This document shows positions 1 to 9,493 of a stretch of DNA of 64,000 nucleotides, in pieces (the first letter of the stretch is position 1; each line of letters starts with the position of its first letter). Source of the DNA: Spirosoma foliorum (GTDB lineage Bacteria; Bacteroidota; Bacteroidia; Cytophagales; Spirosomataceae); NCBI RefSeq assembly GCF_014117325.1, contig NZ_CP059732.1, positions 6,647,001 through 6,711,000 on the forward strand, written 5' to 3'. Position numbers and translations under genes: made by a program. The notes below the pieces were generated by a model. That model was given only the letters and a program-made list of their open reading frames with translations. It did not search any database and was not told where the DNA came from.

Positions 1-1
1 C

Positions 2-2164
2 GTGCTTTTCGCAACGGGCTTCTCGGGCGTTTTCTTCCCACACTCTCCTTACTGGACACACACCAGCCACTACGTAACGGTCGGCTTGTTGCTACCAACC
101 CTGGCTTATTACGTTATTCAGGCGTTCCAATTACCCCAATACATGCCCCGACTGGTTTGGATATATGTGGGTTTTGGAACAATCGGCCTGTTCTATGCGG
201 TCCTGAGTTTTTTTGTGCGGCACCCATACATCACCTGGGCATTAGTGGGCACTCTGGCAATTATGCTTGGGTTTACACTGTCGCTTTTACTGGTGCTGTA
301 TCTACGAAAAATCCGGCCAGCTATCTGGAATGTACTGGCAATGGTCGTCACGTTACCCATTTATACTTACTTCTACGGACGTAATGCGGGCTTTTTTACC
401 GGCTCACTCAGCGAGGAAACAATTGGCCTAATTATGTTCGTTAGTTTTGCGAGTGAACCCTTTTTCGTGGTATTAATGCTTTGGCAGGCAACCCGCGAAC
501 GCATTAACACCACGAACGTACTGCAGCTCGAACAAGCGCATCGCGAAAACATCCAGGCACTCGATCGACTCAAAACCGATTTTTTCACCAACGTATCGCA
601 TGAACTCCGCACCCCGATCACGTTATTATTGGGGCCACTACAAACGCTGCACAGTCGTTTTCCCGACAATGAGTTGTATGCGCTTATGCACCGAAATGCC
701 AATCGGCTCCAAACGCTTATCAATCAATTACTCGATCTGGCGAAACTCGATGCCCATCAGGTAAAAAATTCGCCCAGTCCCGGAAACCTGACCGACGACA
801 TCCGGGTTTGGGTATCTCTGTTCGACTCGTTGGCGCAAAGCCGATCAGTTACCCTCTCCTTACGACAAAACCAGGTCCATTGGGCTGCGTTGTATGATGC
901 TGATAAAGTCGAAAAAATAGTAACCAACCTTCTCAGCAATGCGATCAAACACACGTCAGCGGGTGGATTAGTCGAGGTAGACGCTACCTATAGCCCAACG
1001 AATGTAACCATTACGGTTCGCGACACTGGCGAAGGCATGACACCAGAGGTACTCTCACATTTATTCGATCGTTTTTACCAGGCATCAGGGTCTCACTGGA
1101 AAGATATGGGTACCGGCGTAGGACTGGCCTTAACCTATGAACTCGTTCAACTCCTCGGTGGTACCATTACGGTAAAAAGCCGCCCGAACGAAGGCTCGTC
1201 TTTTTGTGTAACTCTACCTATTCCGCAAGGCACTGATCTGTTATTCTCTAACGAAAGCGATCAATCGAATAAATCATCAGCCACTACCCAACCAATCCAG
1301 GAAGCATCGGTCATAACTGAAACTCTGCTTTTATCCGAAGCAGACCTCTATATTGACACCCCGGATACACAAACCGACAAACCGTTGTTATTGCTGGTTG
1401 AAGACAACGACGATCTACGTGCCTATGTCCGCCTAATTCTGGCTCCTTACTACACACTGCTCGAAGCCAGCGATGGACAGCAGGGTCTGGAAATGGCCCT
1501 CGACGCCCTGCCTGATCTGATCGTAACGGATTTGATGATGCCCAAACTCGATGGACTAGATATGTGTCGCGCCCTGCGTGCAGATACCCGGACAGACCAT
1601 ATACCTTTGGTTATGCTCACCGCCAAAGCGAGTGTTCAGAATCGGCTGATTGGCTTCGAAACGGGTGCCGACGATTACCTCACCAAGCCATTCCTACCTG
1701 CCGAATTACTGGTGCGCTTGCTGAACCTGCGTCGTAGGCAGGCAACCCAACAAGCCTATTGGCAACGTCTCTTCGCCAGTTCGGTGTCGCAAGCAGAGCC
1801 AATCGCCCCCGAAGAAGTTGAGGCAGTAAGTCAACCCCTTCCCGACACATCCCCGTTTATAAAGAATCTCTACGCCATTCTGGAACAACACCTCGACCAG
1901 TCTGATTTTGACGTAGATCAACTGGCCGACGTGCTGGCCATGAGTAGCCGTAATCTTAATCGAAAACTCAAAGCACTGCTAGGGTTTAACACGCGCGAAA
2001 CCATTCGTCATTATCGGCTCCGGCGGGGCAACGACATGCTGGAACAAGGCATTCAGCCAACCCAGGTAGCTTACGCGGTTGGGTTCGGTAGCCTGTCTTC
2101 CTTTGGCCGGGCTTATAAAGAACAGTACGGCTACGCTCCATCAGCCAGAAAACACAATGCATAG
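2..2164 (+). CDS. Hybrid two-component sensor kinase/response regulator with AraC-type output (5' partial)
   Basis: One-component-style hybrid kinase that senses at the inner membrane and regulates transcription directly. The gene enters from outside the window, so the first visible codon is not its true start. In the visible 720 residues there are about five membrane segments (roughly 25-163), a HisKA domain with phospho-acceptor His200 (VSHELRTP), a HATPase domain (NLLSNAIKHT, DTGEGM, GTGVGLAL, about 305-405), a receiver domain with Asp510 (DLIVTDLMMP) and Lys562 (TKPF), and a C-terminal HTH_18 AraC domain (about 640-720). The membrane sensor part resembles 7TM-type sensors, but its N-terminus is missing, so the ligand is unknown. 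Domain order is certain; targets are not. Confidence 0.93.
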   Translation: MLFATGFSGVFFPHSPYWTHTSHYVTVGLLLPTLAYYVIQAFQLPQYMPRLVWIYVGFGTIGLFYAVLSFFVRHPYITWALVGTLAIMLGFTLSLLLVLYLRKIRPAIWNVLAMVVTLPIYTYFYGRNAGFFTGSLSEETIGLIMFVSFASEPFFVVLMLWQATRERINTTNVLQLEQAHRENIQALDRLKTDFFTNVSHELRTPITLLLGPLQTLHSRFPDNELYALMHRNANRLQTLINQLLDLAKLDAHQVKNSPSPGNLTDDIRVWVSLFDSLAQSRSVTLSLRQNQVHWAALYDADKVEKIVTNLLSNAIKHTSAGGLVEVDATYSPTNVTITVRDTGEGMTPEVLSHLFDRFYQASGSHWKDMGTGVGLALTYELVQLLGGTITVKSRPNEGSSFCVTLPIPQGTDLLFSNESDQSNKSSATTQPIQEASVITETLLLSEADLYIDTPDTQTDKPLLLLVEDNDDLRAYVRLILAPYYTLLEASDGQQGLEMALDALPDLIVTDLMMPKLDGLDMCRALRADTRTDHIPLVMLTAKASVQNRLIGFETGADDYLTKPFLPAELLVRLLNLRRRQATQQAYWQRLFASSVSQAEPIAPEEVEAVSQPLPDTSPFIKNLYAILEQHLDQSDFDVDQLADVLAMSSRNLNRKLKALLGFNTRETIRHYRLRRGNDMLEQGIQPTQVAYAVGFGSLSSFGRAYKEQYGYAPSARKHNA

Positions 2165-2808
2165 CCGGTTGCCCGGTGTATTTCCCCGAACAGCCGAACG
2201 GCACCACATTTTCTTCAACGCCACAATTACCCGTGCAGGTTTAGATATCTGTGGCCAGTATGACCCCGATGGGACGGTCGGCCGCTGCCGTCAAATGTTT
2301 ATAGGGGAAGCTCATTTTCTATAAACATCTGACCCCATCAGGGTCCATGTTAATGTAATTCTGCTCGATTGTATAAGTACACCATTTTAGTCAATTCAAC
2401 ACAAAAAATCATAAAAAGAGCGCCTTTGAGCAGAAAAGAGCAAACATATGGTCATTTGGGTAGAGCTTTTGTCCGATTCGGTAGAATCCGTTAAGTAGCC
2501 CGTACCGAATTTTGATCCTACAAAAACAGCAGCGGGTACGGCCTCAATCCTGGCTATATAAGCAGAGTTGCCAGCACCAATGCAGTCACGTAAGAACCTT
2601 TCTCTTTTCACCAATCTAATACGGGTATGATTACCTCCGATTACTTGTTTCCGTTCCACACCTATAGGCTCCCAAAGACTCCGTCTCGCCCGCTTCGCAA
2701 GCGCCCATTTCCCAACAAACGGGTTAATCCCGTTGGCCTGTACTTACCGGCCCCTGGCAGTTGTTGCCCTGGCTTATTTTCGGCTGTTTCCACCTATTCA
2801 CCCACGCT
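2165..2808. other. Intergenic stretch without a convincing gene
   Basis: No open frame here shows a recognisable domain or a plausible start. A 10-bp inverted repeat at 2295-2304/2319-2328 (ATGTTTATAG / CTATAAACAT) lies about 130 bp after the kinase stop and could be part of a terminator. The rest is unremarkable and may hold the promoter of the LytTR gene. Confidence 0.5.
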
Positions 2809-3207
2809 ATGAAACGTTCAGCAGCCGCCCAACTTCAGCATAATTTTGACCCGACTCAGGTAATTTACCTAGCGGGCGACATTAATTATTGTTTCGTCTA
2901 TTTGCTCAACGGCGAACGGATTCTATCGAGCCGAACCTTAAAATGGTACCACACCCGATGGCCTCATTTTATCCGTATTCACAAAGGATATTTGATTAAC
3001 CCTGCGCACGTGCATCGTGGTGTATTAACGTCGCCCATCATAGCGTCTATCATTATGTGTAATGGCGCTTCGCTTCCTGTAGGTCGCCGACGTATTCCAG
3101 AAATCATGAATCAACTGGAGCGACCGTCACCAAAACGACTCTCCCGCCCTCGCATTAGTAGAGTTAACCGTAACGCTAGCGTAAGCAGGCCACTAATGGC
3201 CACCTGA
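2809..3207 (+). CDS. Lone LytTR-domain DNA-binding protein
   Basis: 132-residue protein that is essentially one LytTR DNA-binding domain. The motif YLAGDINYCFVYLLNGE is followed by SSRTLKWY and FIRIHKGYLINPAHV, the typical LytTR strand-helix pattern in which the His-Lys/Arg-Tyr region contacts DNA. There is no receiver domain before it. I chose the ATG at 2809 because the open frame upstream begins only with TTG at 2761 and adds a hydrophobic stretch that is not part of the fold. The C-terminus (about 100-132) is basic and low in complexity. The neighbouring hybrid kinase carries its own AraC output, so pairing between the two is not implied. Target genes are unknown. Confidence 0.75.
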   Translation: MKRSAAAQLQHNFDPTQVIYLAGDINYCFVYLLNGERILSSRTLKWYHTRWPHFIRIHKGYLINPAHVHRGVLTSPIIASIIMCNGASLPVGRRRIPEIMNQLERPSPKRLSRPRISRVNRNASVSRPLMAT

Positions 3208-3424
3208 TATAAACCCCGCCGTAATTACCTATTCTCGAAAATAGACTAAAATTTAACCTATAAGTAGCTGATAAATAAAAGAATAAGCCAATTCAATAGG
3301 CTTACATAGACTCCCTTCCGGGTTAGATGAGTGATAGAAATCCCCTTTGGCAATTGACCGGATGGGATTTTTTGTTTGCCCTAACCCATGCTCCTATCCT
3401 TACTATTGTTTTCATGCGAACTCA

Positions 3425-3455
3425 TTGCCTGATTCAGCTTTTGCGTTTACTTTTG
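3425..3455 (+). promoter_or_regulatory. Bacteroidetes-type promoter for the thiolase gene
   Basis: TTG at 3425-3427, a 20-nt spacer, then TACTTTTG at 3448-3455. This fits the Bacteroidetes primary sigma consensus (minus-33 TTG/TTTG, minus-7 TAnnTTTG). It predicts a leader of about 40 nt before the ATG at 3504. Identification is by motif only. Confidence 0.5.
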
Positions 3456-3503
3456 TTTGACCGAAAACGTATGCATGCATACTAATTTCACAACAACAAA
3501 ATC

Positions 3504-4712
3504 ATGGCAGAAGCCTTCATTTATGATGCCGTCAGAACACCTCGCGGGCGAGGTAAAAGCGACGGTTCGCTGCATGATGTGCAGCCTGTTCAACTCCTCA
3601 CCAGCGTTTTACGCAAACTCCGCGACCGCAATCAACTCGACACATCGCTCGTGGATGATGTGATCATCGGGTGCGTAACGCCCATTGGTGAGCAAGGGGC
3701 CGATATTGCTCGCACAGCTGCGCTTGAAGCCGGTTACGACGAGTCGGTGGCGGGGGTGCAACTCAACCGGTTCTGCTCGTCTGGTCTGGAAGCCATCAAT
3801 ATGGCCGGGGCTTACGTGATGTCGGGCCAGGTCGATGCAATTGTGGCCGGTGGAGTCGAATCGATGTCGCGGGTACCGATGGGGTCGGATGGCGGGGCCC
3901 TGTTTATGAATCCGCAGATTGTAGCCCGTCATAATATTGTTCCGCAAGGAATTTCGGCCGATTTGATTGCGACCAAATACGGATACACCCGCTCCGATGT
4001 AGATAGTTTTGCTGCGGAGTCATATCGCCGGGCCGTAGAAGCACAGGCCGCGAATCGATTCGCGAAAACGCTGATGCCGCTCAAAGACGAAATCGGCATT
4101 ACCGTTCTCGACCGGGACGAAGGTGTTCGACCCGGCACAACTGTCGAAAGTCTGGGCAAACTGAAACCTGCTTTTGAGAGTCTGGGACAGATGGGGTTGG
4201 ATGCTCTCGCCTTACTCAAGTATGCTGATTTTGATAAGATCAATCACGTCCATCATGCGGGCAATTCGTCGCAGATTGTTGATGGAGCGGCTGGAGTTTT
4301 GGTGGGCAGCAAGGAATTCGGCGAAAAGTCGGGCCTAAAGCCGCGTGCCCGGATTAAAGCTTTCGCGATTGTGGGTTCTGAGCCAACAATCATGCTAACC
4401 GGCCCCATTCCAGCCACTCGTAAAGTACTCAAACGGGCGGGCATGAGCATTAGTGATATCGATTTATTCGAAGTTAACGAAGCCTTTGCTGCGATTCCGA
4501 TGCTGTTTATGGACGAATTCGGGGTCGATCACAGCAAGCTCAATGTCAACGGTGGAGCCATTGCACTAGGCCATCCGCTGGGGGCAACAGGCGCCATTAT
4601 TTCCGCCACCCTCATCGACGAACTCGAACGCACTGGCAAACAATTCGGCCTCTCAACTCTGTGTATTGGGGGCGGCATGGGCATCGCAACTATTTTCGAA
4701 CGGATAAATTAA
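3504..4712 (+). CDS. fadA: Thiolase (acetyl-CoA C-acyltransferase)
   Basis: 402-residue thiolase that cleaves 3-ketoacyl-CoA with CoA, or runs in reverse as an acetyl-CoA acetyltransferase. The nucleophile Cys91 lies in [14 protein letters not shown]. The C-terminal catalytic pair is His357 in GHPLGATGA and Cys387 in CIGGGMG. NEAFA, the usual thiolase loop, is also present. Length is normal for the family. It is followed on the same strand by the FadJ-like multifunctional enzyme after a gap filled by a long hairpin, so the two probably form the last steps of fatty-acid beta-oxidation. Whether the preferred substrate is long-chain 3-ketoacyl-CoA or acetoacetyl-CoA cannot be read from sequence, so the gene symbol is by context. 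Confidence 0.93.
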   Translation: MAEAFIYDAVRTPRGRGKSDGSLHDVQPVQLLTSVLRKLRDRNQLDTSLVDDVIIGCVTPIGEQGADIARTAALEAGYDESVAGVQLNRFCSSGLEAINMAGAYVMSGQVDAIVAGGVESMSRVPMGSDGGALFMNPQIVARHNIVPQGISADLIATKYGYTRSDVDSFAAESYRRAVEAQAANRFAKTLMPLKDEIGITVLDRDEGVRPGTTVESLGKLKPAFESLGQMGLDALALLKYADFDKINHVHHAGNSSQIVDGAAGVLVGSKEFGEKSGLKPRARIKAFAIVGSEPTIMLTGPIPATRKVLKRAGMSISDIDLFEVNEAFAAIPMLFMDEFGVDHSKLNVNGGAIALGHPLGATGAIISATLIDELERTGKQFGLSTLCIGGGMGIATIFERIN

Positions 4713-4721
4713 AAGTTTATG

Positions 4722-4813
4722 GTTTACGGTATTCGGTTTACGGTGGCTGACGCATCATCAATTCATGTCGGTCCGTCGGTGCGGTCAGCCACCGTAAACC
4801 GAATACCGTAAAC
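4722..4813. repeat. 30-bp-arm hairpin filling the thiolase-fadJ gap (family shared with 16840-16922)
   Basis: Perfect 30-bp inverted arms at 4722-4751 and 4784-4813 with a 32-nt loop. The arms begin 9 nt after the thiolase stop and end 15 nt before the fadJ start, so the stem occupies nearly the whole gap. The left side reads as degenerate 7-mers (GTTTACG, GTATTCG, GTTTACG, GTGGCTG). A second copy of this hairpin, with two paired arm changes, lies at 16840-16922. Confidence 0.95.
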
Positions 4814-4828
4814 TGAAAACCAAAAATT

Positions 4829-6997
4829 ATGATAAACTACACCCTCGACCAAGATATAGCGATCATTTCGTGGGAGATGACGTCGTCGCCAATGAATGTC
4901 CTGAACGACGAGTCTATCCCGCAATTTGAAGCGGCTTTACAACGGGCTTTTGCGGATGACTCCGTGAAAGGGCTAATTATTACCTCTGCCAAGCCCGAGT
5001 TTGTGGCTGGTGCCGATCTGAAAATGATCCTGCGAAACAACGATAAAGATCCGGCCGAGATGCTAAAAGTCTCATCGGAATTGAACCGCGTATTTCGCAG
5101 TATCGAAACCTCGGGAAAGCCAACCGTTGCGGCCATTAACGGTACAGCACTCGGTGGTGGTTACGAAATTTGCCTGGCCTGTCATCACCGGGTAGCGCTC
5201 AACAATCCGAAGACAGTCATCGGTCTGGTCGAAGTCACCATCGGGTTATTGCCGGGTGCCGGTGGTACGCAGCGCCTTCCACGCATGCTGGGTATTCAGA
5301 CAGCCTTGCCGCTTATTCTGGAAGGCAAAAAAGTAGGCGTTCAGGAAGCGAAGAACCTGGGCATGGTCGATGATATTGCCAATAGTCCAGCCGAAATGCT
5401 GGAGAAAGCCCGCGCCTGGATTGCCGCCAACGGAACGTCCGCCCAGCCAAAACCGCTCAAACCCTGGGATGAAGTCGATCGAAAGACTGGAAAAATTGTT
5501 GGTAAAGACAATTTCAAAGTTCCGGGTGGCAACATTCAGAGTGTTGTTGGCGCGCAAACCTTCGGAGCGGGAACGGCTATGCTGATGGATAAAACCAAAG
5601 GCAACTATCCGGCTCCACTCGAAATTATGGCTTGTGTGTACGAAGGTCTGCAAGTCAATATTGACCGGGGGTTGGTTATTGAAGCGCGCCATTTCGTGAA
5701 AGTAGCGACGTCGAAAGTGGCTAAAAACCTCATCCAGACAATGTTTTTGGGGATGAACGAAGCCAACAAAGGTGCCAGCCGACCAAAAGACCAGCCCAAA
5801 ACGGACGTTAAAAAACTTGGGATTCTGGGGGCAGGTCTGATGGGGGCAGGCATTGCCTATGTATCTGCCCAGGCTGGTATCGAAGTCATCCTGAAAGACG
5901 TATCGGTCGAAGCTGCCGAAAAAGGGAAAGACTATTCTCGCCAGTTGCTTCAAAAAGGCGTTGAACGCGGCAAGGTTGATGCCAGTAAAGTAGACGGCAT
6001 TCTGAACCTGATCAAGCCAACCGCTTCGGTGCAGGATTTGCAGGGATGCGATCTGATTATTGAAGCTGTCTTCGAAAACCGTGAACTGAAAGCACAGGTC
6101 ACGAAAGAGGCCGAACCTATGCTGGCCACTGATGGCCTAAGCGTTTTCGGCTCGAATACCTCTACCTTACCTATTAGCGGACTAGCGCAGGTATCGGCCA
6201 AACCTGAAAATTTTATTGGCATCCATTTCTTCTCACCCGTCGATAAGATGATGCTGGTGGAGATCATTATGGGGAAACAGACGTCAGATTATACCCTGGC
6301 GGTTGCCATTGACTTTACTCGTAAGATTCGTAAAACGCCCATCGTGGTTAACGACTCGCGGGGCTTCTATACCTCGCGTTGTTTCGGCACCTATTCATCG
6401 GAGGGCATGGAGTTGCTGAAAGATGGCGTCAACCCAATTCTGATTGAAAATGGGGGTAAAGATGCCGGAATGCCAGTAGGACCATTGGCCGTAACCGACG
6501 AAGTAGCGCTGGATTTGGTCTATAAAATTGCCGGTCAGGGCATCAAAGACGGCGCTATTCGCGAAGATGACACCAGCTATCAGGTTGCCAAGCAATTTGT
6601 TGATCTCGGACGATTAGGCAAGAAATCGAAAGCAGGTTTCTATGACTACGCCGACGACCGAAGCAAAAAACTTTGGCCGGGCTTACAAGATCTTTTTCCA
6701 CGCGCAGCCCAGCAACCCTCGCTTGACGAAGTAAAAAACCGACTGCTCTATCGACAAGCCATCGAAGCGGTGCGCTGTTTTGAGGAAAATGTTGTGCGCA
6801 CAAAACTAGATGCCGACCTAGGTTCCATTCTAGGCTGGGGCTTTCCAGCTTATACAGGTGGCGCCTTATCATTCGTGGATTTCGTAGGTCTCGAAACCTT
6901 CGTTAGCACATGCGACAGACTGGCTGATACCTACGGCGAACGTTTCCGACCAACGGAGAAATTGCGGGAACAGGTTGGGAAGAAGGAGTTGGTTTAG
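4829..6997 (+). CDS. fadJ: Multifunctional enoyl-CoA hydratase / 3-hydroxyacyl-CoA dehydrogenase
   Basis: 722-residue fusion enzyme for the two middle steps of beta-oxidation: hydration of 2-enoyl-CoA and NAD-dependent oxidation of 3-hydroxyacyl-CoA. The N-terminal crotonase domain (about 1-200) shows the oxyanion-hole segments VAGADLKM and GTALGGGYE. A Rossmann NAD-binding motif GAGLMGAGIA lies near residue 335, followed by the dehydrogenase segment IGIHFFSPVDKM containing the catalytic His and a C-terminal dehydrogenase domain. Size and domain order match FadJ/FadB alpha subunits. The thiolase directly upstream is the expected partner. The upstream hairpin ends 15 nt before the ATG and could influence translation. 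Confidence 0.94.
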   Translation: MINYTLDQDIAIISWEMTSSPMNVLNDESIPQFEAALQRAFADDSVKGLIITSAKPEFVAGADLKMILRNNDKDPAEMLKVSSELNRVFRSIETSGKPTVAAINGTALGGGYEICLACHHRVALNNPKTVIGLVEVTIGLLPGAGGTQRLPRMLGIQTALPLILEGKKVGVQEAKNLGMVDDIANSPAEMLEKARAWIAANGTSAQPKPLKPWDEVDRKTGKIVGKDNFKVPGGNIQSVVGAQTFGAGTAMLMDKTKGNYPAPLEIMACVYEGLQVNIDRGLVIEARHFVKVATSKVAKNLIQTMFLGMNEANKGASRPKDQPKTDVKKLGILGAGLMGAGIAYVSAQAGIEVILKDVSVEAAEKGKDYSRQLLQKGVERGKVDASKVDGILNLIKPTASVQDLQGCDLIIEAVFENRELKAQVTKEAEPMLATDGLSVFGSNTSTLPISGLAQVSAKPENFIGIHFFSPVDKMMLVEIIMGKQTSDYTLAVAIDFTRKIRKTPIVVNDSRGFYTSRCFGTYSSEGMELLKDGVNPILIENGGKDAGMPVGPLAVTDEVALDLVYKIAGQGIKDGAIREDDTSYQVAKQFVDLGRLGKKSKAGFYDYADDRSKKLWPGLQDLFPRAAQQPSLDEVKNRLLYRQAIEAVRCFEENVVRTKLDADLGSILGWGFPAYTGGALSFVDFVGLETFVSTCDRLADTYGERFRPTEKLREQVGKKELV

Positions 6998-7021
6998 GAA
7001 TCGAAGGGTTGGTGTGATTCG

Positions 7022-7123
7022 GTCTGGCGCGGGTATTCACCCGTGACGGTTTATATAGCAAGCATTCGCTTGCGTCAGTGAATACTGACTCCATACATCG
7101 TCATGAGTAAACACTCGCGCCAA
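7022..7123. repeat. Palindromic intergenic repeat, left copy flanking the ATPase gene
   Basis: About 102 bp whose two ends are imperfect inverted copies of each other (CTGGCGCGGGTATTCAC at one end, ACTCGCGCCAA at the other), with a small AGCAAGC/GCTTGC hairpin inside. Positions 7022-7085 match the reverse complement of 8408-8471 at 59 of 64 positions, so the ATPase gene is bracketed by inverted copies. Shorter relatives lie at 9571-9598 and 15586-15609. Confidence 0.85.
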
Positions 7124-7156
7124 CCGCAAGAGGTAGTTTAGAATACAATTAGCTAT

Positions 7157-7222
7157 TTTCAATCATAAAGTATTACTTTGTGTATCAAATTTGATACACA
7201 AAGTAATACTTTATGATTGAAA
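7157..7222. repeat. 66-bp perfect palindrome spanning the ATPase start codon
   Basis: 33-bp arms with no spacer and no mismatch, centred between 7189 and 7190. The right arm ends 10 nt inside the coding sequence, so ATGATTGAAA of the gene is mirrored upstream. As DNA this could extrude as a cruciform. As RNA it would bury the start codon in a stem. A palindrome this long without a spacer is normally unstable, which makes its presence notable. Confidence 0.95.
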
Positions 7223-8418
7223 GGGCTCTTTATAGCGATCTGGAAGCTCATTTGACGAAAAAACAGGCAACTGTTATTGTAGGTATGCGACGAGTTGGCA
7301 AAACTACAGCACTGCGTCATTTGCTTGCTAAAGTGCCGCATACCAATAAGCTCTTTCTGGATTTGGAAAAAGCAGAAAACAGGTATTTGCTTAACCAGCC
7401 TATGTACCGTGACATTGAACTGGACTTACAGATTCAGGGAATTGATTTATCCAAACCGGCGGTAATTGCTATTGACGAAATTCAGTTAGTCAAAAACTCA
7501 CCCAGCGTCATTAAGTATCTATATGATACCTATTCGATAAAATTTCTACTAACGGGCTCAAGTTCATATTATCTCAAAAATCATTTTTCGGAAAGCTTAG
7601 CGGGTCGAAAGCGTATTTTCGAAATGTTTCCACTAAGTTTTCCTGAATACGTAGCGTTCTTCGACGATGATACGAGGATTATCAACCAGTTTGCTCGTCA
7701 GCCCTTTAACCAAACCTATTATCTGAAATACAAAGCCTTATACGAAGCTTATTTACAATTCGGTGGCTTTCCAGAGGTAGCGCTGGCAGAAACAGATGAC
7801 GACCGAAAAAGCTATTTGAGCGACATTATCAACGCCTACATCGAATTGGATATTCGGCTCTTGTCTGATTTCTCAGTAAGCGACGACTTAGTACGGCTCG
7901 TTCGCTTAGTAGCTGCGCATACGGGTAGCAAGCTCGACTATCAGAAAATTGGAAGCCTGATGGGTATCAGTCGTCATAAAATCAAGGACTACCTGATGTT
8001 GCTTGAACACACGTATTTTATTCAGACAGTATCCGCTTTTAGTCGAAGTACCGACCGCGATATTGCTCAACAACGAAAAATCTATGTGGCTGACACAGGC
8101 CTATTGAATCAACTGGCGAAGGTAAGTGGTGGGCAACTTTTTGAGAATGCCATAGCTAATCAATTACATTGGCTCGGCACCGTACAGTTTTATCAACGAA
8201 AGTCTGGCCAGGAAATTGACTTTATTTTGAATGAGCAAATAGCGGTAGAAGTAAAAGAAACGCCTACGCCAAGTGATTTGAAAACCTTACAAAAACGGGC
8301 AACCAGCATAGGCTTGACAGAAACTATCCTGGTTAGTCGACACCCGGCTCCGGGCGATTTTAAGGATTTTGTATGGGGTGGCAATTTGGTTAATCTACCT
8401 GGCACGAGTATTCACTGA
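7213..8418 (+). CDS. AAA-family ATPase with C-terminal DUF4143 domain
   Basis: 401-residue P-loop ATPase of the AAA_14/DUF4143 type. Walker A is GMRRVGKTT (24-32), Walker B is AVIAIDEIQ (about 83-91) and a sensor-like LLTGSSS follows near 112-118. The C-terminal DUF4143 part ends in a nuclease-like pattern, EIDFIL with Asp336 and VEVK with Glu346 and Lys348, resembling a PD-(D/E)XK core. Cellular function of this family is not established. The gene stands alone between an enoyl-CoA enzyme and a convergent AraC regulator. It is bracketed by inverted repeats, its start codon lies inside a perfect palindrome, and its last codons and stop lie inside the right-hand repeat. This suggests it arrived as a unit. 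Confidence 0.85.
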   Translation: MIERALYSDLEAHLTKKQATVIVGMRRVGKTTALRHLLAKVPHTNKLFLDLEKAENRYLLNQPMYRDIELDLQIQGIDLSKPAVIAIDEIQLVKNSPSVIKYLYDTYSIKFLLTGSSSYYLKNHFSESLAGRKRIFEMFPLSFPEYVAFFDDDTRIINQFARQPFNQTYYLKYKALYEAYLQFGGFPEVALAETDDDRKSYLSDIINAYIELDIRLLSDFSVSDDLVRLVRLVAAHTGSKLDYQKIGSLMGISRHKIKDYLMLLEHTYFIQTVSAFSRSTDRDIAQQRKIYVADTGLLNQLAKVSGGQLFENAIANQLHWLGTVQFYQRKSGQEIDFILNEQIAVEVKETPTPSDLKTLQKRATSIGLTETILVSRHPAPGDFKDFVWGGNLVNLPGTSIH

Positions 8419-8471
8419 CGAAAGCGAATGCTTGCTATATAAACCGTCACGAGTAAATACTCGCGCCAGGC
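8399..8471. repeat. Palindromic intergenic repeat, right copy flanking the ATPase gene
   Basis: Inverted relative of the element at 7022-7123, with about 28 nt missing near one end. It contains the stop codon of the ATPase (8416-8418) and that of the convergent AraC gene (8447-8449), so it supplies the last codons of both proteins. It probably also acts as a two-way terminator. Confidence 0.8.
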
Positions 8472-9493
8472 TGAATAGCGCCAGCATACTGTTTCCGATA
8501 ACTCACCGGCGTGGTGCCTGTCCAACGCCGAAAAGCCCGATTGAAAGCACTTAATTCATTGTATCCCAGAATATACGACACTTCTTTTACCGGATACTGG
8601 CCTGCCTGCAAGTAATGCAATGCTAACGATTTTCGGATGGAATCGGTCAGTTGCTGATAGGTAACGCCTTCTTCCTGCAATTTCCGCTGCAAGCTTCGGC
8701 TACTCACATTAAGATTAGCCGCAATAGCATCAAGGGTCGGAACGCCCAGATACGCATTCGCCAACAGGAAGTTGTTAATCCGTTCACTCAGCGATTTGGT
8801 ATTCGTGTAGGCTTCATCCAAAGCACTCACTTTTCGCAACAAAACGGCCTGCAAGTCATAATCGGCGGCCAGAATAGGCTCATCCCAAAACTGGCTATCG
8901 AGTTCCATCTCATATATCGAAGCGTTTTGAATGGACTGACACCGCAATACCCGTTCATATTCAGCCAATTCGGTCGATTCAACGGAAAACTTGGCCGTGC
9001 GCGGCTGTATTTTTTTCAGAATAAGTCCATCCACTTCGTGCAGGGTAAACGCCATGAAAAAATCCATCACCTGACGAAACATCAGCGGAGATTCTCTTCG
9101 CGCCACCGTCGAAGGAATGAATCGGATGGTGAAGGATTTCTCGCTGCGAGCCACCTCCATTGTCAATAGATCGGTGATTAGATGGGAAAAAGCCGCAGCA
9201 TGGGTTAGTGCTTCGCCAATCGTACGACTATGCCGTATGAGTTCGCCCACAACACCCAGCGCTGACACCTGCAACGACTCGCCAAAATGAAGGCCGAACA
9301 AGGAATCGTTACTCAGTTCCGTGGCAGCCAGCCAAAGCGCATTGATTTGTTGCGTGGTTGGACTTGGGCTTGATTCACTTCTCAGCTCCGTCAACTCAAT
9401 CCCTGAGCGACTGCATAACTCGGCCAGATCGACATTCTTCTGGACAGCATAGGCTAGTAAATTCAGCGCCAACCGTTTCTGATAATCCTGCAT
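8447..9493 (-). CDS. AraC-family transcriptional regulator (Arabinose_bd-type N-domain)
   Basis: 348-residue regulator. The N-terminal two thirds match the substrate-binding-like domain of OruR/ArgR-type AraC proteins (SALGVVGELIRHSRTIGEAL region). The C-terminus is a double HTH AraC domain (about 245-335) with LDAIAANLNVSSRSLQRKL, VKEVSYILGYNELSAFNRAF and a terminal GTTPVSYRK. The last residues (about IQPGASIYS) are encoded inside the palindromic repeat at 8399-8471, so they are probably an acquired tail. It is convergent with the ATPase gene. The effector and targets are unknown; the next gene on this strand is an outer-membrane barrel, but a separate kinase/regulator pair is a better candidate for controlling that gene. 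Confidence 0.88.
   Translation of the reverse strand: MQDYQKRLALNLLAYAVQKNVDLAELCSRSGIELTELRSESSPSPTTQQINALWLAATELSNDSLFGLHFGESLQVSALGVVGELIRHSRTIGEALTHAAAFSHLITDLLTMEVARSEKSFTIRFIPSTVARRESPLMFRQVMDFFMAFTLHEVDGLILKKIQPRTAKFSVESTELAEYERVLRCQSIQNASIYEMELDSQFWDEPILAADYDLQAVLLRKVSALDEAYTNTKSLSERINNFLLANAYLGVPTLDAIAANLNVSSRSLQRKLQEEGVTYQQLTDSIRKSLALHYLQAGQYPVKEVSYILGYNELSAFNRAFRRWTGTTPVSYRKQYAGAIQPGASIYS

Noticed and set aside
2396..2659. 87-codon minus-strand frame in the 2165-2808 gap
   Set aside because: No recognisable domain or ribosome-binding context; composition not typical of the neighbouring genes.
7022..8471. Insertion sequence with transposase
   Set aside because: The gene enclosed is an AAA/DUF4143 ATPase, not a transposase, and no direct target duplication was found; only the bracketing repeats are supported.
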